Assembly (NCBI GenBank): GCA_003550325.1 | Contig: QKWP01002103.1 | Span: 1 to 64,000 of the forward strand | Length of the DNA: 64,000 bases | Direction: 5' to 3' | Source of the DNA: Gigaspora rosea | Lineage: Eukaryota > Glomeromycota > Glomeromycetes > Diversisporales > Gigasporaceae | In this document: piece after piece, positions 1 to 11,095 of the stretch | Position numbering within the stretch: position 1 is the stretch's first letter | Layout: each line of letters starts with the position of its first letter | Notes under the pieces: generated by a model | What the model saw: only the letters and a program-made list of their open reading frames with translations | Database searches by the model: none | What the model was told of the DNA's origin: nothing | Made by a program: the position numbers and the translations under genes

Positions 1-280
1 TGTTGAATAATCTTAATTGTAAAATTAATTACACACTTATCTAAAGCTCATGTATTACCTGGTTCAATTTGTAGTTATTTGTTCGCATCTGCAAGTAACA
101 TGTTATATCTGCACAATAGGCAGTTAACTTTATCATGATGTCTTAATTTCTTTGCACATTATTATGATAGTGATTCTTTGAACGTTATAACTGTATGTAT
201 GTATTAATACATTTTATACTTTACCTTTTGCTTAATAGTTAGTTATAATATATATTGCTATTGTAATATTTATTTAATTA

Positions 281-410
281 CAACTACCAACCAACCAACT
301 AACCAACTAACCAACCAACCAACTTAACCAACTAACCAACTAATCGGTTAAATTAGTCACGTGATATACATAACCGGTTAGTTGGCAACTATAGTTGGCA
401 ACTAACCGGT
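281..410. repeat. AACC-type microsatellite and near-perfect palindrome
   Basis: An irregular (ACCA/AACC)n tract fills 281-345. About 25 bases on, 373-410 reads ACCGGTTAGTTGG and returns as its own complement with only two mismatches, so it can fold into a hairpin. Neither has coding potential. This looks like the remains of a small foldback repeat. Confidence 0.7.
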
Positions 411-532
411 TGGTAAAATTTAATCAATTTGGAACACTACCGGTGTTTTTATGCTCAACTTTTTCTATTTTTAGTTAGTATTGTTATTTTATCGTTATTT
501 ATTCCTTATTTTGGCATATTTTGTGGCATAGT

Positions 533-650
533 CGGGTGATTGAATCTCCAAACGGGTGATCAAATCCCCAAATGGGTCCAAACTGGTAATCAAATCTCCA
601 GACGGGTGATCAATTACTCATTTGGAGATTTGATCACCTGTTTGGACCAA
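533..650. repeat. Short direct and inverted repeats (GGGTGATCAAATCTCC)
   Basis: Three or four imperfect copies of GGGTGATCAAATCTCC lie head to tail, then the same motif appears inverted (GGAGATTTGATCACC) near 620-637. The block can form a stem. It has no coding potential and its origin is unknown. Confidence 0.6.
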
Positions 651-1087
651 ACGAGTGATTAAAGCTTCTATACGAATTAAAAATATATAATGCATATGGA
701 GGAAGAACAAGTAGGGTTGTAGATAGTATTTCTGTAATAATTCAATGTATTGATCATATTAATAAAGAGGACCCTTGTACCCGTAATTATGTGTGTTAGT
801 TATCGTTTTAAACCATTTAACCTTAATCACAATTTGTTCATGATCGAACTAAACCGGCCCAATTTCATCAAGCTCTCCCAACTAATCGTAACACCAGATT
901 TGGTATTTGTGTTATTCTGAGAACGCAGTAATATGTATCATATAGTGGAACGAAATCAGGTAAAATATTCTCTATCGCTATCAAACTGCCTTAAGATTCA
1001 AATTGTATTTATTGTGATCTATTCCGATTTTATTGAGTTTTTAGTTAATATTCTATTCAGTAGCATCAATCAACTCACCAAAAATTA

Positions 1088-1424
1088 CTTCACAGACAAC
1101 TTAGTTCGCAGAGAATTTAATTATAGTTAAGATTATTTACAATCGATTTATTCGCAAACAAGTTTGTTTTATTGACAGTTATTTCAATGACATCAGATTT
1201 CACAGACAAACTAATTCTAGTCGTTTCATTAGAATTAAGTTTAAATTTACTGTAAATTCTCGAAATAGCAGACATGGACGTTGTTTCGAGAATTTATGTT
1301 AAAGCTGGTGCAATTTATGAAGAAATTGTTATTGTCAACAAAATGAATTTGTCTGTGAATTAACCGTCTGTAGAATAATCTTGTCTGTAAATTAATTGTC
1401 TGTAAGTTGTCTATAAAGTGATTG
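1088..1424. repeat. MITE-like repeat with TTCACAGACAA subterminal motifs
   Basis: TTCACAGACAA occurs twice on the left (about 1088 and 1200), and its complement (TTGTCTGTGAATT and shorter TTGTCTGTAA forms) occurs several times on the right (1348-1410). A short hairpin (TTCTCGAAA...TTTCGAGAA, about 1258-1293) lies between. This is the layout of a non-autonomous DNA transposon with repeated subterminal sites; exact ends and target duplication were not found. Confidence 0.45.
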
Positions 1425-2580
1425 TCAATGATTTAATACAAAATGTATAACAAAGCGAAAAGTGCAAAGATAGAATGAAAATAAATTCAAACGGCTTTTT
1501 TGGTAATATAATCGCCCAGAATTATGACAAGTATTATAATTTTGGGCAACGGTATTGTGATCATCGATCACCGTAACAAAGACGATTTTATTAGTAGAAT
1601 TTAAGTGTTTATTTTATTAGTAAAATTATAAGTGTTACATAATATATGTAATCGCAGAATTAATATAAATAGAAAGAGCAAAAGTTAGTCTTTTGACTGT
1701 AACGAATAAAGAGAAGAGAAGTGTGGCATATAGTAAAGATACTTTACTTCTAAAAGTTGTTTCAGTGCGTGTCTTGTTCCAAGTGAGACGTTTATAAATA
1801 GATAACCAGTTGAGCAAGATAACAGTTACATTATGTTCCTGGTTTTAGCGTGACTGTGTCGCGCAGCTACCCTAATTTTTTATTAGTACGATTCAAATTA
1901 TCAGTTAGAATATTTAAAAAAGTTTATAAAGTTATACAGTATGTGTTTAAAGCTATTATACTTTCAAAATTTTAGCATTTAATATAAAAAAATTAAAAAT
2001 TTTTTTTATATTTTTTTTATCCAATCAGAATTAGTACATAACGCATTCTGATTGGCTAAAAAGTATTTATATATACCCAAATTTGGCGCATTTGATGTGA
2101 AGTGACTTGCCAACTATAGAAAAAAACAACAAAAACAATGAAAAAAAAACCCACAAACAAAAGCAAAGCAAATCAGATCAGATCAAAAAAAAACAAACCT
2201 TACTGTAATTAGATCGAATTACAGAATTAAGGAGGGCGATCGACCCCTAATTCAGAACTGGAGTCGCATAGCGACGGGTCGCTATTTTATTTTTGCCAAA
2301 AATAAAGATATAATTAAATAAATAACATAAATTAAAAAAATATTTAATTAAAAAAACAAAAAATAAATAATAAAAAAATTTAAAAAAATATAAAATTTTA
2401 AAAATAAAATTTAAAAATAAAAAATTAAAAAAAACGTTATAAAAAAATTTAAATTTAAAAAAACATTTAATAAAAATAAAAAACGTAAAAAAATTAATGG
2501 TTTGCAAAGTTACCAATATTTCCGAAAATAAGCTACTTTGAAAATAAGCTATTCCCCTGATTTTTTTCAAAAATCTCAAA
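1425..2580. other. AT-rich spacer, no convincing gene; paired CCAAT boxes with TATA-like run
   Basis: No supported coding region. At 2021-2053 two CCAAT boxes face each other (CCAATCAGAAT and ATTCTGATTGG), followed about 14 bases later by a TATATATA run, which resembles a core promoter, although the arrangement is also just a palindrome. A hairpin-rich segment (CTGTAATTAGATCGAATTACAG-like) lies at 2200-2275. A 110-codon open frame on the minus strand at 2247-2579 is Phe/Tyr/Leu low-complexity translation of A/T homopolymers and is not called. Confidence 0.4.
2523..2551. repeat. AATAAGCTA repeat, copy 1
   Basis: Two copies of GAAAATAAGCTA(C/T) stand in tandem. The same word bounds short foldback elements at 3579-3638 and 4081-4146, so this is probably one end of a degraded member of that family. 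Confidence 0.4.
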
Positions 2581-3578
2581 AAACGCGTTGACAGTTGCTA
2601 CATATAAACCTTTTTTTTTACTAAGTAAACTTCAAAAGTTCGATTAAATAAAGTTGTCATATGGGAGATTTGACTCCAAATCGATTATATCACATTATGT
2701 AATAATTTGGGTTAGAAACATTATGGCGTTAATACTGTAAATATATTTAATATATAAAATTGACACAAATTTATCACATGAAGGATAATTTTTAAGGCTT
2801 TTAATAATACAGTATATAATTCAAAGAAATATAATAAATTTATTAATAAAAATAAATAGTAAGTCTAATTTAAAAAACATGACAAGTCTCTTAGAAAATA
2901 AATATTGAATGCTATCATTTTCGAAATTGGTTTCATAATATTTTCACAATATTTTCACAGAGTATTTCACTTTATATCTGTACTTTTAAAAATATTTGTT
3001 CCATAATAAATATTTTAAAATTTTTGTTTCTCAATCTTCTATGCAATTCATATATTTAGCATGATAACCTAAAGACTTTAAAAAAAAAGGTTTGTAAATA
3101 TGAAGGTGCTAAAAAAAAAATAAATAAACAAAAGACAGAAAACCTGATATAAAATCTTATTTAAAAGCTAATATTTTTAGTTTCAATACCTTTCGCTTAT
3201 TTCTACTTATTTCTACTTATTTCTACACATTTTTACTCATTTTATCAAAAACCCATTTACAACTCATCTACAAACCGCGATTGCAAGTAAATTCAAGAGA
3301 GATAATTGTTTTTGATTGGTTTAGAAATTATCTGATCGTAATATTGATTTTAGTGTAGGACAAATTCGTAATAATCCCAAACCAAATTTATTTGATTGGC
3401 ACAAATTTGAAGATCTTATTTACAAATTCACGATCATCACAAATTTACAGTAGTGATCAGAGCCAAATCAGCCCATATGTTCAACGCATCAATATACACC
3501 TATAGTAAAAATTTGGTGTCATTTGGACAACTTTTTATTAGTACGTTTTTCAATTTTTTTAAAAATGTCTATACGCTA

Positions 3579-3638
3579 AAAATAAGCTACTCCACGTTTT
3601 TTCGTGTAATTTTTGGCCAAAAAACAGTAGCTTATTTC
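3579..3638. repeat. AATAAGCTACT foldback, copy 2
   Basis: A 60-bp inverted repeat: AAAATAAGCTACT on the left and AGTAGCTTATTT on the right, with a short loop. Probably a minimal MITE; the same word occurs at 2523 and 4081. Confidence 0.6.
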
Positions 3639-3695
3639 AGAAATATATAGTAATTGTTGCAAGAAAGATTAAAAAATTAATTATTGTCCACGCAG

Positions 3696-3771
3696 AACTG
3701 GACTGTGCGATAACCCAGATCATCCTGAATATGATTGTGATTGTTCAAGAGAAAACGATATGGCAAGATAA
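3696..3771 (+). pseudogene. Possible terminal exon fragment, Cys-rich, unknown family
   Basis: After an acceptor-like CACGCAG at 3689-3695 there is a 25-codon frame that reads TGLCDNPDHPEYDCDCSREN and a few more residues to a TAA stop at 3769-3771. The composition (Cys, Asp, Pro, His) is quite unlike the A/T homopolymer translations around it, which suggests genuine coding origin. No other exon of the gene was found upstream, so it is either a stranded last exon or chance. I do not recognise the family. Confidence 0.25.
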
Positions 3772-4080
3772 ATAAAATCCAAATATATTTATGGTAGGCG
3801 AAGTATTTCAAGAGATAAAACCTTGTGAAGAGACAAAATAGAGTTGAAATTACGTGCGATATTACCTGTTATTCTATGTATATAGCATACGTACGTATGT
3901 ACGTACTGTACGTATATACTAGATTTTGACAAATATGGTATTTTAATAACGCATATGCCAGATGTACATGTACAAAACCTGTTCGCGCAGGTTTATATGC
4001 GTGAGAATTTTTTGTCAAAACTAATACCCGATAATAAGCAACCTCTGCTATCAGAAATAAATCTTTAAACTTGTATAACC

Positions 4081-4146
4081 TGAAAATAAGCTATCCTTGA
4101 TGTTTTGGCCTTAAAATTGTCCAAAAAAAGATTGCTTATTTTCGAG
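4081..4146. repeat. AATAAGCTA foldback, copy 3
   Basis: TGAAAATAAGCTAT on the left and ATTGCTTATTTTCGAG on the right form inverted arms around a loop of about 35 bp. Same family as 3579-3638. Confidence 0.5.
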
Positions 4147-4162
4147 AATCTACGGTAATATG

Positions 4163-4522
4163 CACAAGTCAAAATAAAGCAAATTAGGTTCAAATCAGTA
4201 TCACAAAATCCTAATATAAATTTAATTTGAAACAGATATTTGGCGCAAATAAGACACTATTAGAATATAATTTAGGTTTATATCAGTATTCAAGGCATAT
4301 CAGCTAATTGATAGCTCAATAGGTAAATATAATAGAGCTATTAGATAAAATTTTGATAGTTCTATTGATTTGCTTATTGAGCTATTGGTTTGCTGATATG
4401 CCTTGAATGCTAATATAAACCTGAATTTTATTATAATAGTTTCCTATTTGTGCCAAATATCTGATTCATATCAGGATTTTGTAATATTGATTTGAATCCA
4501 ATTTGCCTTATTTTGACCTGTG
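4163..4522. repeat. 360-bp foldback element with arms of about 150 bp
   Basis: The left arm begins CACAAGTCAAAATAAAGC and is mirrored by GCCTTATTTTGACCTGTG at the right end. Inner arm motifs also pair: GGCATATCAGC against GCTGATATGCC, and TATTTGGCGCAAATA against a degenerate partner. The centre is near 4345. No coding potential. The ends carry no obvious target duplication, so the superfamily is unresolved; it may also be an inverted duplication rather than a transposon. Confidence 0.75.
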
Positions 4523-5229
4523 ATGTGTGTAGCAGGAAAATTGTATGGTTGCTTCCATTTTCAATATGTGACATACTATTCTTTCATATGAATTGTAATA
4601 ATACTATGATCATAACTTGCTCATTGTATATGTTTTTGTACAACTAATCAAAATAGTTAACTTCATTATAAATAGATTACTACAATTACTACTACTTGTG
4701 GAAAGTTTAGTATCTTTTGAATCTAGTGATTATCAGATAAACTGATAGCAAAAATTATAGCAAAAAATTTTTAAATAATAGAAATCTGCCATCTAAATTT
4801 ATAGCGAACTAATAATTTTCCTAATATTAGACTAATATATTCACTATTTTTTTTACTGCGAAGCAGTTGTTCTTGCAGTTTTATTCATACTGCAATTGTA
4901 TTAGCACTTGCACTTTCAAATTTGTAAAATGTTAATTGATTTTTTGGGGGTCGCTTAAAGCCAGGTCCATCATGAAATTGCCCAATGATTATTGATCATT
5001 AGGTAATTGCAGGATATATAATTTATATAGATTTTTTTTTGTTTTTTTTTTTGATACATTTTTTTTTCTTACATGATATTTAGTGTTAAAAGTTTTTTTT
5101 TTTGTTTATACAAACTCGAGAATTATAGTATATCTAAAGTTAAAAATTTTTTTTTGAATAGCTTGTATATTTTTTTTTTAAAAAAAAAAAATTAAAAATT
5201 TTTTTTATCAAATAAAATCTGAAATTTAC
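4523..5229. other. AT-rich spacer with homopolymer A/T runs
   Basis: Nothing supported. Long T and A runs cluster at 5030-5200. No gene or clear repeat boundary is visible. Confidence 0.5.
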
Positions 5230-6911
5230 TGATGAATAATACTGGCAATAAAGAAAATGAAGCAGTAATATTCAATGCTTATACAAACCAAGTAACCAAA
5301 TTATATACATCATCACGTTTTACTTCTAATTAAAGACACAGGCTTTTTTTTAATGTCAATCATTCGTTTGAAGTTCAAGTTTAGGATTTCAATAAGAAAT
5401 AGTGACCCCTTGTTACAAATGTTTGGACAAAGTACAATTCTAAAAGCCAAAATAATGGCAACTTGTGGGTGCCATACATATGCCATTTTACTAAACATAA
5501 TCTGTCAAGTGGTTGTAAAGAGGAAGTTCTTTACAAAAAGTATAGAAAAACAAAAATGCATCTACCAGATTTATGTCATGCAAAAAACAGGGTTTTGAAG
5601 TTTGTTAATAAACAAAAAGTTCTTGTTGAACGATATCTAGATAGCCCAGATCATACACATCCTATCAAAAAAAAGCAAGAAATTGAAATGTTCTTAACTT
5701 GTTCATAGCTTGGTAGAAGAGGAAGCAATTAAGAATTACCTGTCCCTAGCTATTGTCAACGCAATCAAAGAGCATGCAACAAAAAGATTGGATCTCAGCG
5801 CTAGTGTAAAGGAATTAAAAAGAATAGAAGTTTATAATATAAAAAAAAAGATTTATAAATTACAGGACTTATATTTTATAGGCAATTCAAATTTACGAAT
5901 TTAAAGATAGATATAAAAGAATTCATTCTTTTTTTAAAAAAAGAAGGATATTTAGTTGAATATTATAATCAGTTAGCTCAGGGTTTTGTTTTTGTGCACT
6001 CAAATCAGTTTGAGAAGCTCAGTCAGTTTGGGTAGTTAATGTAAATTGATTCCATATATAAAACTAACAGATACAGTACAACTAGAGATTTTTTATACTA
6101 TATATTGGAATAATTATGGTTCTTAAAATGTCAGTGCACATTTTTTTGTTAGTACTAAAACCAGCAAGATGGTCACAGAGGCTTTGTGGATAATTTAGCA
6201 TTTTAAATATTCCTGGATGCCTGTTACTTCCTTTCTGATCAAAGTAGTGTCGAGGCTAACAGCATTTTTAGGCTTTTCTGGGTTTACCAAAAGGTGAACA
6301 GGCATGTAATGTTTACTTTTGCAGTGTTCATGTGGTTTATACTTGGATAAATAAAATTTATGAACTGAAGGTTCAGAGTAAAATGATGCATACAATCAGT
6401 GTTTAAAATCTATATGTGGAATTTGCGGTGCACAGATTGAAAATTAATTCCGCAAGTAAAATTTTCTTTGAATCTGCAGATTTTATTATGTGTTATATAT
6501 GTTGCACATCTATATTTTAAATTTTTATTATGTTCACAAAAATTATTAAGCTTTTCCGCATATTGAAACAAAATCGAATTTTAAACACTGCATACAATGC
6601 ACAAAGTAACAAAAATTGGATGCAAAGAACTTATTAAAGAAGCAATTAATAAATGCCAAGTCCCTAAAATTAAACGATACATATCATGAAATTATGCAGA
6701 AAATACATATTAATAAGCTTTATTGGCCCGACAGTACTGCCTCCTTCTCTTACAAATAACCTCAACAAACACAATCGAATCGTACTATAGTGAATTAAAA
6801 AGAATGACTATTTCTCATTACAGGTTAATAGGTGGTATAATTTTTATTTTTTGATATACAAAATTTGCATATTTGTAGTATAATTTTAATAATAAATTTT
6901 ATTTATTAAGG
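5230..6911 (+). pseudogene. MULE transposase remnant, 5' part
   Basis: Translation in shifting frames follows a Mutator-like transposase in order. There is an N-terminal Cys/His region (LDSPDHTHP near 5640-5670). A segment just before the catalytic core reads KKEGYLVEYYNQLAQGFVF (about 5938-5995). A line equivalent to D-S-x-H-K-T-N-R starts near 6050, followed by EALWII (about 6175). Then come the CxxHV-RTW-type block (CSVHVV near 6325) and KVTKIGCKELIKEAINKC (6601-6660), ending at STNTIESYYSELKR (6760-6800). A likely intron begins near 6833. The same protein resumes at 10533. Many stops and shifts show it is long dead. Confidence 0.85.
6397..6590. mobile_element. hAT-type MITE, 194 bp
   Basis: Perfect 13-bp terminal inverted repeats CAGTGTTTAAAAT/ATTTTAAACACTG, flanked by an exact 8-bp duplication CATACAAT (6389-6396 and 6591-6598). 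The 8-bp target duplication and CAGTG terminus are the signature of hAT elements. It has no ORF. It sits inside the MULE coding remnant, and removing it with one duplication copy joins ...KMMHT to MHKVTKIG in the expected protein order, so it inserted after the MULE gene was in place. Confidence 0.92.
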
Positions 6912-7189
6912 TATAGTCGTCCTCCCCTATAATCACACAGTTGGGTACGCACCAATCAGGTGATTATAAAGAAGTGTGACTGTATAAAGGTTACCTCTAT
7001 ATAATCACGCTTATATTAAAAAATAATTAATGTGATTTAATAGGGGTAAATATATAATAATCAGTTTTTTTCGCATGTAGTACATACGCAAATTAGAATG
7101 AAATTCATCAAGTTAATTTTCTAACTAAAAATGGAACTTTACAAGTCTACATTAAATATACGATCGTATGTCCGTCTGAATCTAACTTT

Positions 7190-8380
7190 AAGGCCCTAAC
7201 CCTAAATTATTTTATCTCACACATTTAGTTTATTTACAAAATTGGGATTTGTACATATATTCCAAATCTAACTATAGAGCTATGTCCCGAATCTAACTAC
7301 CATGCTATATCCCGAATTCTAACTACTATAACACGTTTTGAAATAACTACTTGCTACGTCTTATATCTAACTGTGCTGAATTGCAATGGACTACCATGCT
7401 ATGTCCTAGTCTTATATCTAACTACAGTACTGTACTATGTATAACCCAAATTCTAACTACCATGCTGCATTCCAAATCTAATTACTACAATACATCCTGA
7501 ATTCTAACTATCATGCTACTAACTAATGTACTATGCTCTAAATTCTAACTACTGTATTATGTTTTAAATCTAACTACCATGCTATATCCCGAATCTAACT
7601 ACTGTGCTACATCTTGAATTCTAACTACATACTATGTTCCAAACCTAACTATTGTGTTATGTCTCAAATTCTATATTATGTTCCGAATCCAATTACTTTG
7701 CTATGTCTTGAATTCTAACTACTGTGTTACTATCATGCTATGTACCAAACTTTAATTGCTTGCTAAGTTTTGAATCTAATTACCATGCTATGTCCCAAAT
7801 TTAACTACCGTTCTATATCCTGTTTTCTAATTATTGTACTATATTCCAAATTTAACCGTCATACTATGACCTGAATTCTAACGATCGTGCTATATATCGA
7901 ATCTAATTACTATGCTATGCCTAGTTCTAGCATCCAAATTTAGCTATCGTGCTATGTTTAGTTATAGGCCCCAAATCTATCTACCTGTGCTACGTTTAGT
8001 TCTAACATCTCAAATCTAATTACTATGCTATATCTTTCTAATATCCTGAGTCTAACTACTATGCTATGCCTAATAATAATGTTCTATCATGCTACATCTA
8101 GTTCCAACGTCCTTAATTTAACTACCGTGCTATGTCTAGCTTTAACGTTCTAAATCCAACTACTTGTATATCAAGTTCTAATAACCTGAATTAACTTCCC
8201 CATAATATGTCAAATTCTAACATCTCGAATATTTAACTATTTGTGCTATGTTCAGTTTTAATATCTCAAGTTTAACTATCTATACTATGACTAATTTTAA
8301 CATCCTGAAACTAACTATTATATTACGTCTAGTTCCTAGTTCTAGCTACGTTCCAAATCTAACTACCGATACTGTGCTAT
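7190..8380. repeat. Degenerate minisatellite, about 25-30-bp unit, some 40 copies
   Basis: Roughly 1.2 kb of diverged head-to-tail units with consensus near CTAACTACCATGCTATGTCC followed by a short variable AAAT/GAATT part. Unit length drifts between about 24 and 32 bp. No reading frame is kept. It lies inside the TA-flanked transposon just after its left subterminal region. Confidence 0.85.
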
Positions 8381-8518
8381 GCCCGAAGAGACAAAATCTT
8401 GAAATCTCTACTAAATCAATAAAATTATTCTAGCAAAGATATCAACAAATGGCAACTCAGCAACTGTGGCACTATTATACTACGTTCCGCTCCCTGAAAT
8501 TAAATCAATTTTCAAAGA

Positions 8519-9300
8519 CTATATTTTCAACCCATCACATCTAATTTCGCGGTCCAAATAAAGTCTTTTATAGAATTCAACATCACTTAGCACCATCTGT
8601 GTGTGGACCACTGCTTGATTTAGGATTTCATCAACACGATTTTTTAACCACTTATCTCTGATGCTCATAGCGTTCAATCCAACACCATTCATATTTCGGC
8701 TTAAATTTGGCAACCACATGAGACGTTTGATGCATTTCTTTATCACTATCATAGCATATGTCTGCTTTGTTTCCATCTGTTCATCATCACCCTTTCATTC
8801 ATCAAACACAACTTTCCACTTGTCTCTCATATATCGAAGCTTCCAAGGTCATTTTCTCCCTTCGAATCGTCACCTTTAGCAGATTTTTGGTAAAAATCGA
8901 ATGCCCTATATCTTTCCATTTAACTGCCGATTCCATCAGGACTACCCATATTGGAGGATTTTTGATGATGAATGAATATTTTATGTTCATCGCTTTTAGT
9001 GCTCATTTCTTTATCATTACAATGTTCAACATATTGTCCATTCGAATTATTGCTTATCAACTTCAATTCCATTGATGTCGCAATATCCAGTATTATAGAT
9101 TCCACCATCGCTCTTCACCTCTCGATCTCCAAGATTGTTTTCTCCCTTTTCAACACCAATTTCATCGCAATAGTGGCAGCCTTTATCAAACGTTCTATCA
9201 GCATTACTCAATTCTGCTGATTTTTGATAATATTCGGATCCTTTCCTTTGTCAATTTCAGCATCCAATTTTGCTACAGATCTTTTTACAGGAGTCTTTAT
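8519..9300 (-). pseudogene. Sel1-repeat protein fragment, decayed
   Basis: On the minus strand the frames between 9300 and 8840 yield at least four degenerate Sel1-like units: SEYYQKSAE (about 9235-9210), DEHKIFIHHQKSSNMG (about 8995-8950), NTGYCDINGIEVDK, and a GIGVEK-type loop as EIGVEKGE. Sel1 repeats are helical hairpins that act as adaptor surfaces and are hugely expanded in Glomeromycotina. Below 8776 an 85-codon open frame of unknown identity (IRDKWLKNRVDEILNQAVV) may be its C-terminal part. The gene is broken by many shifts and lies as cargo inside the 3.6-kb transposon. Confidence 0.65.
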
Positions 9301-9453
9301 CTAATGTTTCTTCAAGGTACGTTCTCTTTCATTGTCCTTGTTCTTCATGCCTCTTTTTACATTACTAATGGACATTTTCGCAAACCTAATATTACTCCAT
9401 TCTGAGTTTTTATCCTTAATCTTTGTCGTGTTCCCATACTTCATTTATAATAG

Positions 9454-9495
9454 ACAAAACCGGGCATAGTGTCCCTCCTGCCGACATGCATAACA
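9454..9495 (-). pseudogene. CCHC zinc-knuckle fragment
   Basis: The minus strand encodes CYACRQEGHYARFC, a perfect C-x2-C-x4-H-x4-C zinc knuckle, preceded by SFDDDASETLRYRPCL and followed by a stop. Zinc knuckles occur in nucleic-acid-binding proteins, in C-terminal tails of transposases and in other mobile-element proteins. Nothing next to it decides between these. It lies upstream of the Sel1 fragment on the same strand, separated by about 150 bp of uninformative sequence. Confidence 0.6.
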
Positions 9496-10532
9496 TAAAC
9501 ATGGCCTATAACGAAGTGTTTCGCTTGCATCATCGTCAAAACTTTCATGACTTCATTCACCATACCTACCATCATTTCAACCAATGATATTAATCATTCC
9601 GTGCTCTCCATTTCATTTTATATCAACTCCACATAACTTTTTTTTTCTTTTAACAGTCCTTATTTAATACGATCCTCACTTACAATGTCCTTTTACAACA
9701 CTTGGTTACCAACATTAAACAAGATAATTGCCACCAAGGTACTTTTACTTTCAAGTTCAACAACCTTTAAGGCAAAACGCTTCCACACAGCACAAATATG
9801 ACGTAACCTTTGCGAGTAAGACCTTTCTCTTATCCAGGTCCTTGTGTCATAACAGTGTCATGACTATTTCTGGTTTGCCGTGTATTGGTGGGTCTTTACT
9901 AGTAGACTTCACTCGCTTGGCAATATAACGATGACTGACATATAGTACAGGCTCCACCTAATATGTTCACACAGATATTAGTATATTTACTTAGACAATA
10001 GCTAAGCTAATACTATCAAAAGCTCAAAAGCTAATACGAGCATCAAAAGCTAGGCACTTCCCTTTTGGGATCTATGCCTTATTTATTATTTACTATTTAC
10101 ATTATTATTTACGCATCATTCAAGCAATCAATATTTAGACTTTTAATTAAAGTCATACAAGACTCTAAATCTCCGATCATACTACTCCCAGGCCCTAATT
10201 GGCACCACAAATCCTGGAGTAATGAATTTAATCACAACAATAGTCATTCGCATGACCTACTGATTGAGTTTTTAACATACGTCTATTTTTAGAATGCCTG
10301 TTTTTATCGGTTTTGTTAAAATAAAAAAATTTTTTAGATTGTGATTATATAGAAGGAGTTTTATTATTAAAATCGTTCAACAAATTCTAAAAAAATGTGA
10401 TAGTGATTATAGCATAATTGTGACTGTATAGAGAGATTTTAAATAATAAAAAAACGAGAATTAAAATCATGTGCCTGTATAGAGTTTGTGACTGTATGGG
10501 AGGTGACTATATGGAGGGACGACTGTACATGT

Positions 10533-11093
10533 AATAAAATAATTACAATCGATAGAAAAAAGCAATTGGATACAAAAAATACAGCTTTCGAATTTTGTAC
10601 AAAGCAAATCTTAGCATTTGGTATCAATTATGAAGCTCTTAACCAAATTCATAAGTTCTATTTCTATACAACTATTAATTGTTAGTGAAGTTCACACTAT
10701 AGAAAAAAGAAAAGATATACCAAATCTTATGTCCTCCAACTGTCATTGTTTTTATTTCTGTTAGTATTTACTTCTGTGTTAGCATATATTTTATGAGCAT
10801 TTATATAGAGAAAAAAAATTGGCGACTTCTAATGCTTGGGAATAGTTTTAGCAAATGTTTGTAGAGAGTAGATTTGAAGTATATACTAATTGAGAGTTAG
10901 TAAAAATTGACTTGCCGAAGAAAACGGAGGCCGAGAAAGCTACAGAGAAATTAGATTTAACAGTAAATGAGCTAATCAAAAGGACATGTAATGCTTATTG
11001 GAGGGTTAAAGAAGAAGGTAATGCGGAGCAGACAGTTTTATTTATTGAAACATTGGCATCTTCATTAAGTAAGGTTTTAAACTAAAAGCAAAG
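10533..11093 (+). pseudogene. MULE transposase remnant, 3' part
   Basis: Continuation of the protein interrupted at 6911. NKIITIDRKKQLDTKNTAFEF is followed by CTKQILAFGINYEALNQIHK and a Pro-free version of the FPFPIQ block (FYFYTTIN, about 10660). Then come VHTIEKRKDIPNLMSSNCH (10690-10745) and a SWIM-like C-x-H line near 10770, where the second half is degenerate. A C-terminal region reads TCNAYWRVKEEG with a FIETLASS-like end near 11045-11070. In MULEs this part carries the SWIM zinc-binding domain and C-terminal helices. Same decay level as the 5' part. Confidence 0.8.
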
Positions 11094-11095
11094 AA

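Larger units (their letters stand above)
6914..10525. mobile_element. 3.6-kb TA-flanked transposon (pogo/Tc1-mariner-like ends) inserted in the MULE remnant
   Basis: Left end TAGTCGTCCTCCC and right end GGAGGGACGACTG are inverted, both flanked by TA (6912-6913, 10526-10527). Subterminal GTGATTATA-type motifs repeat inside both ends (6950-7080 and 10338-10500). CAGT...CC ends with a TA duplication fit the pogo/Tc1-mariner superfamily. MULE protein sequence stops at the left border and resumes immediately at the right border, so this is one insertion event. No transposase is recognisable inside; instead it holds a minisatellite and minus-strand Sel1 and zinc-knuckle fragments. It may have captured host sequence or been invaded itself. 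Confidence 0.85.

Noticed and set aside
2247-2579. 110-codon open frame on the minus strand, Phe/Tyr/Leu-rich
   Set aside because: It is the translation of A/T homopolymer runs, with no motif and no codon-level structure.
6195-6395. 66-codon frame on the minus strand
   Set aside because: Antisense to the MULE coding remnant, whose plus-strand protein is recognisable across it.
8661-9220. Several overlapping plus-strand frames
   Set aside because: Mirror frames of the minus-strand Sel1 fragment.
9454-9495. Reading the zinc knuckle as proof of a retroelement
   Set aside because: No reverse transcriptase, protease, integrase or terminal repeat is visible near it; a lone CCHC box occurs in many protein types.
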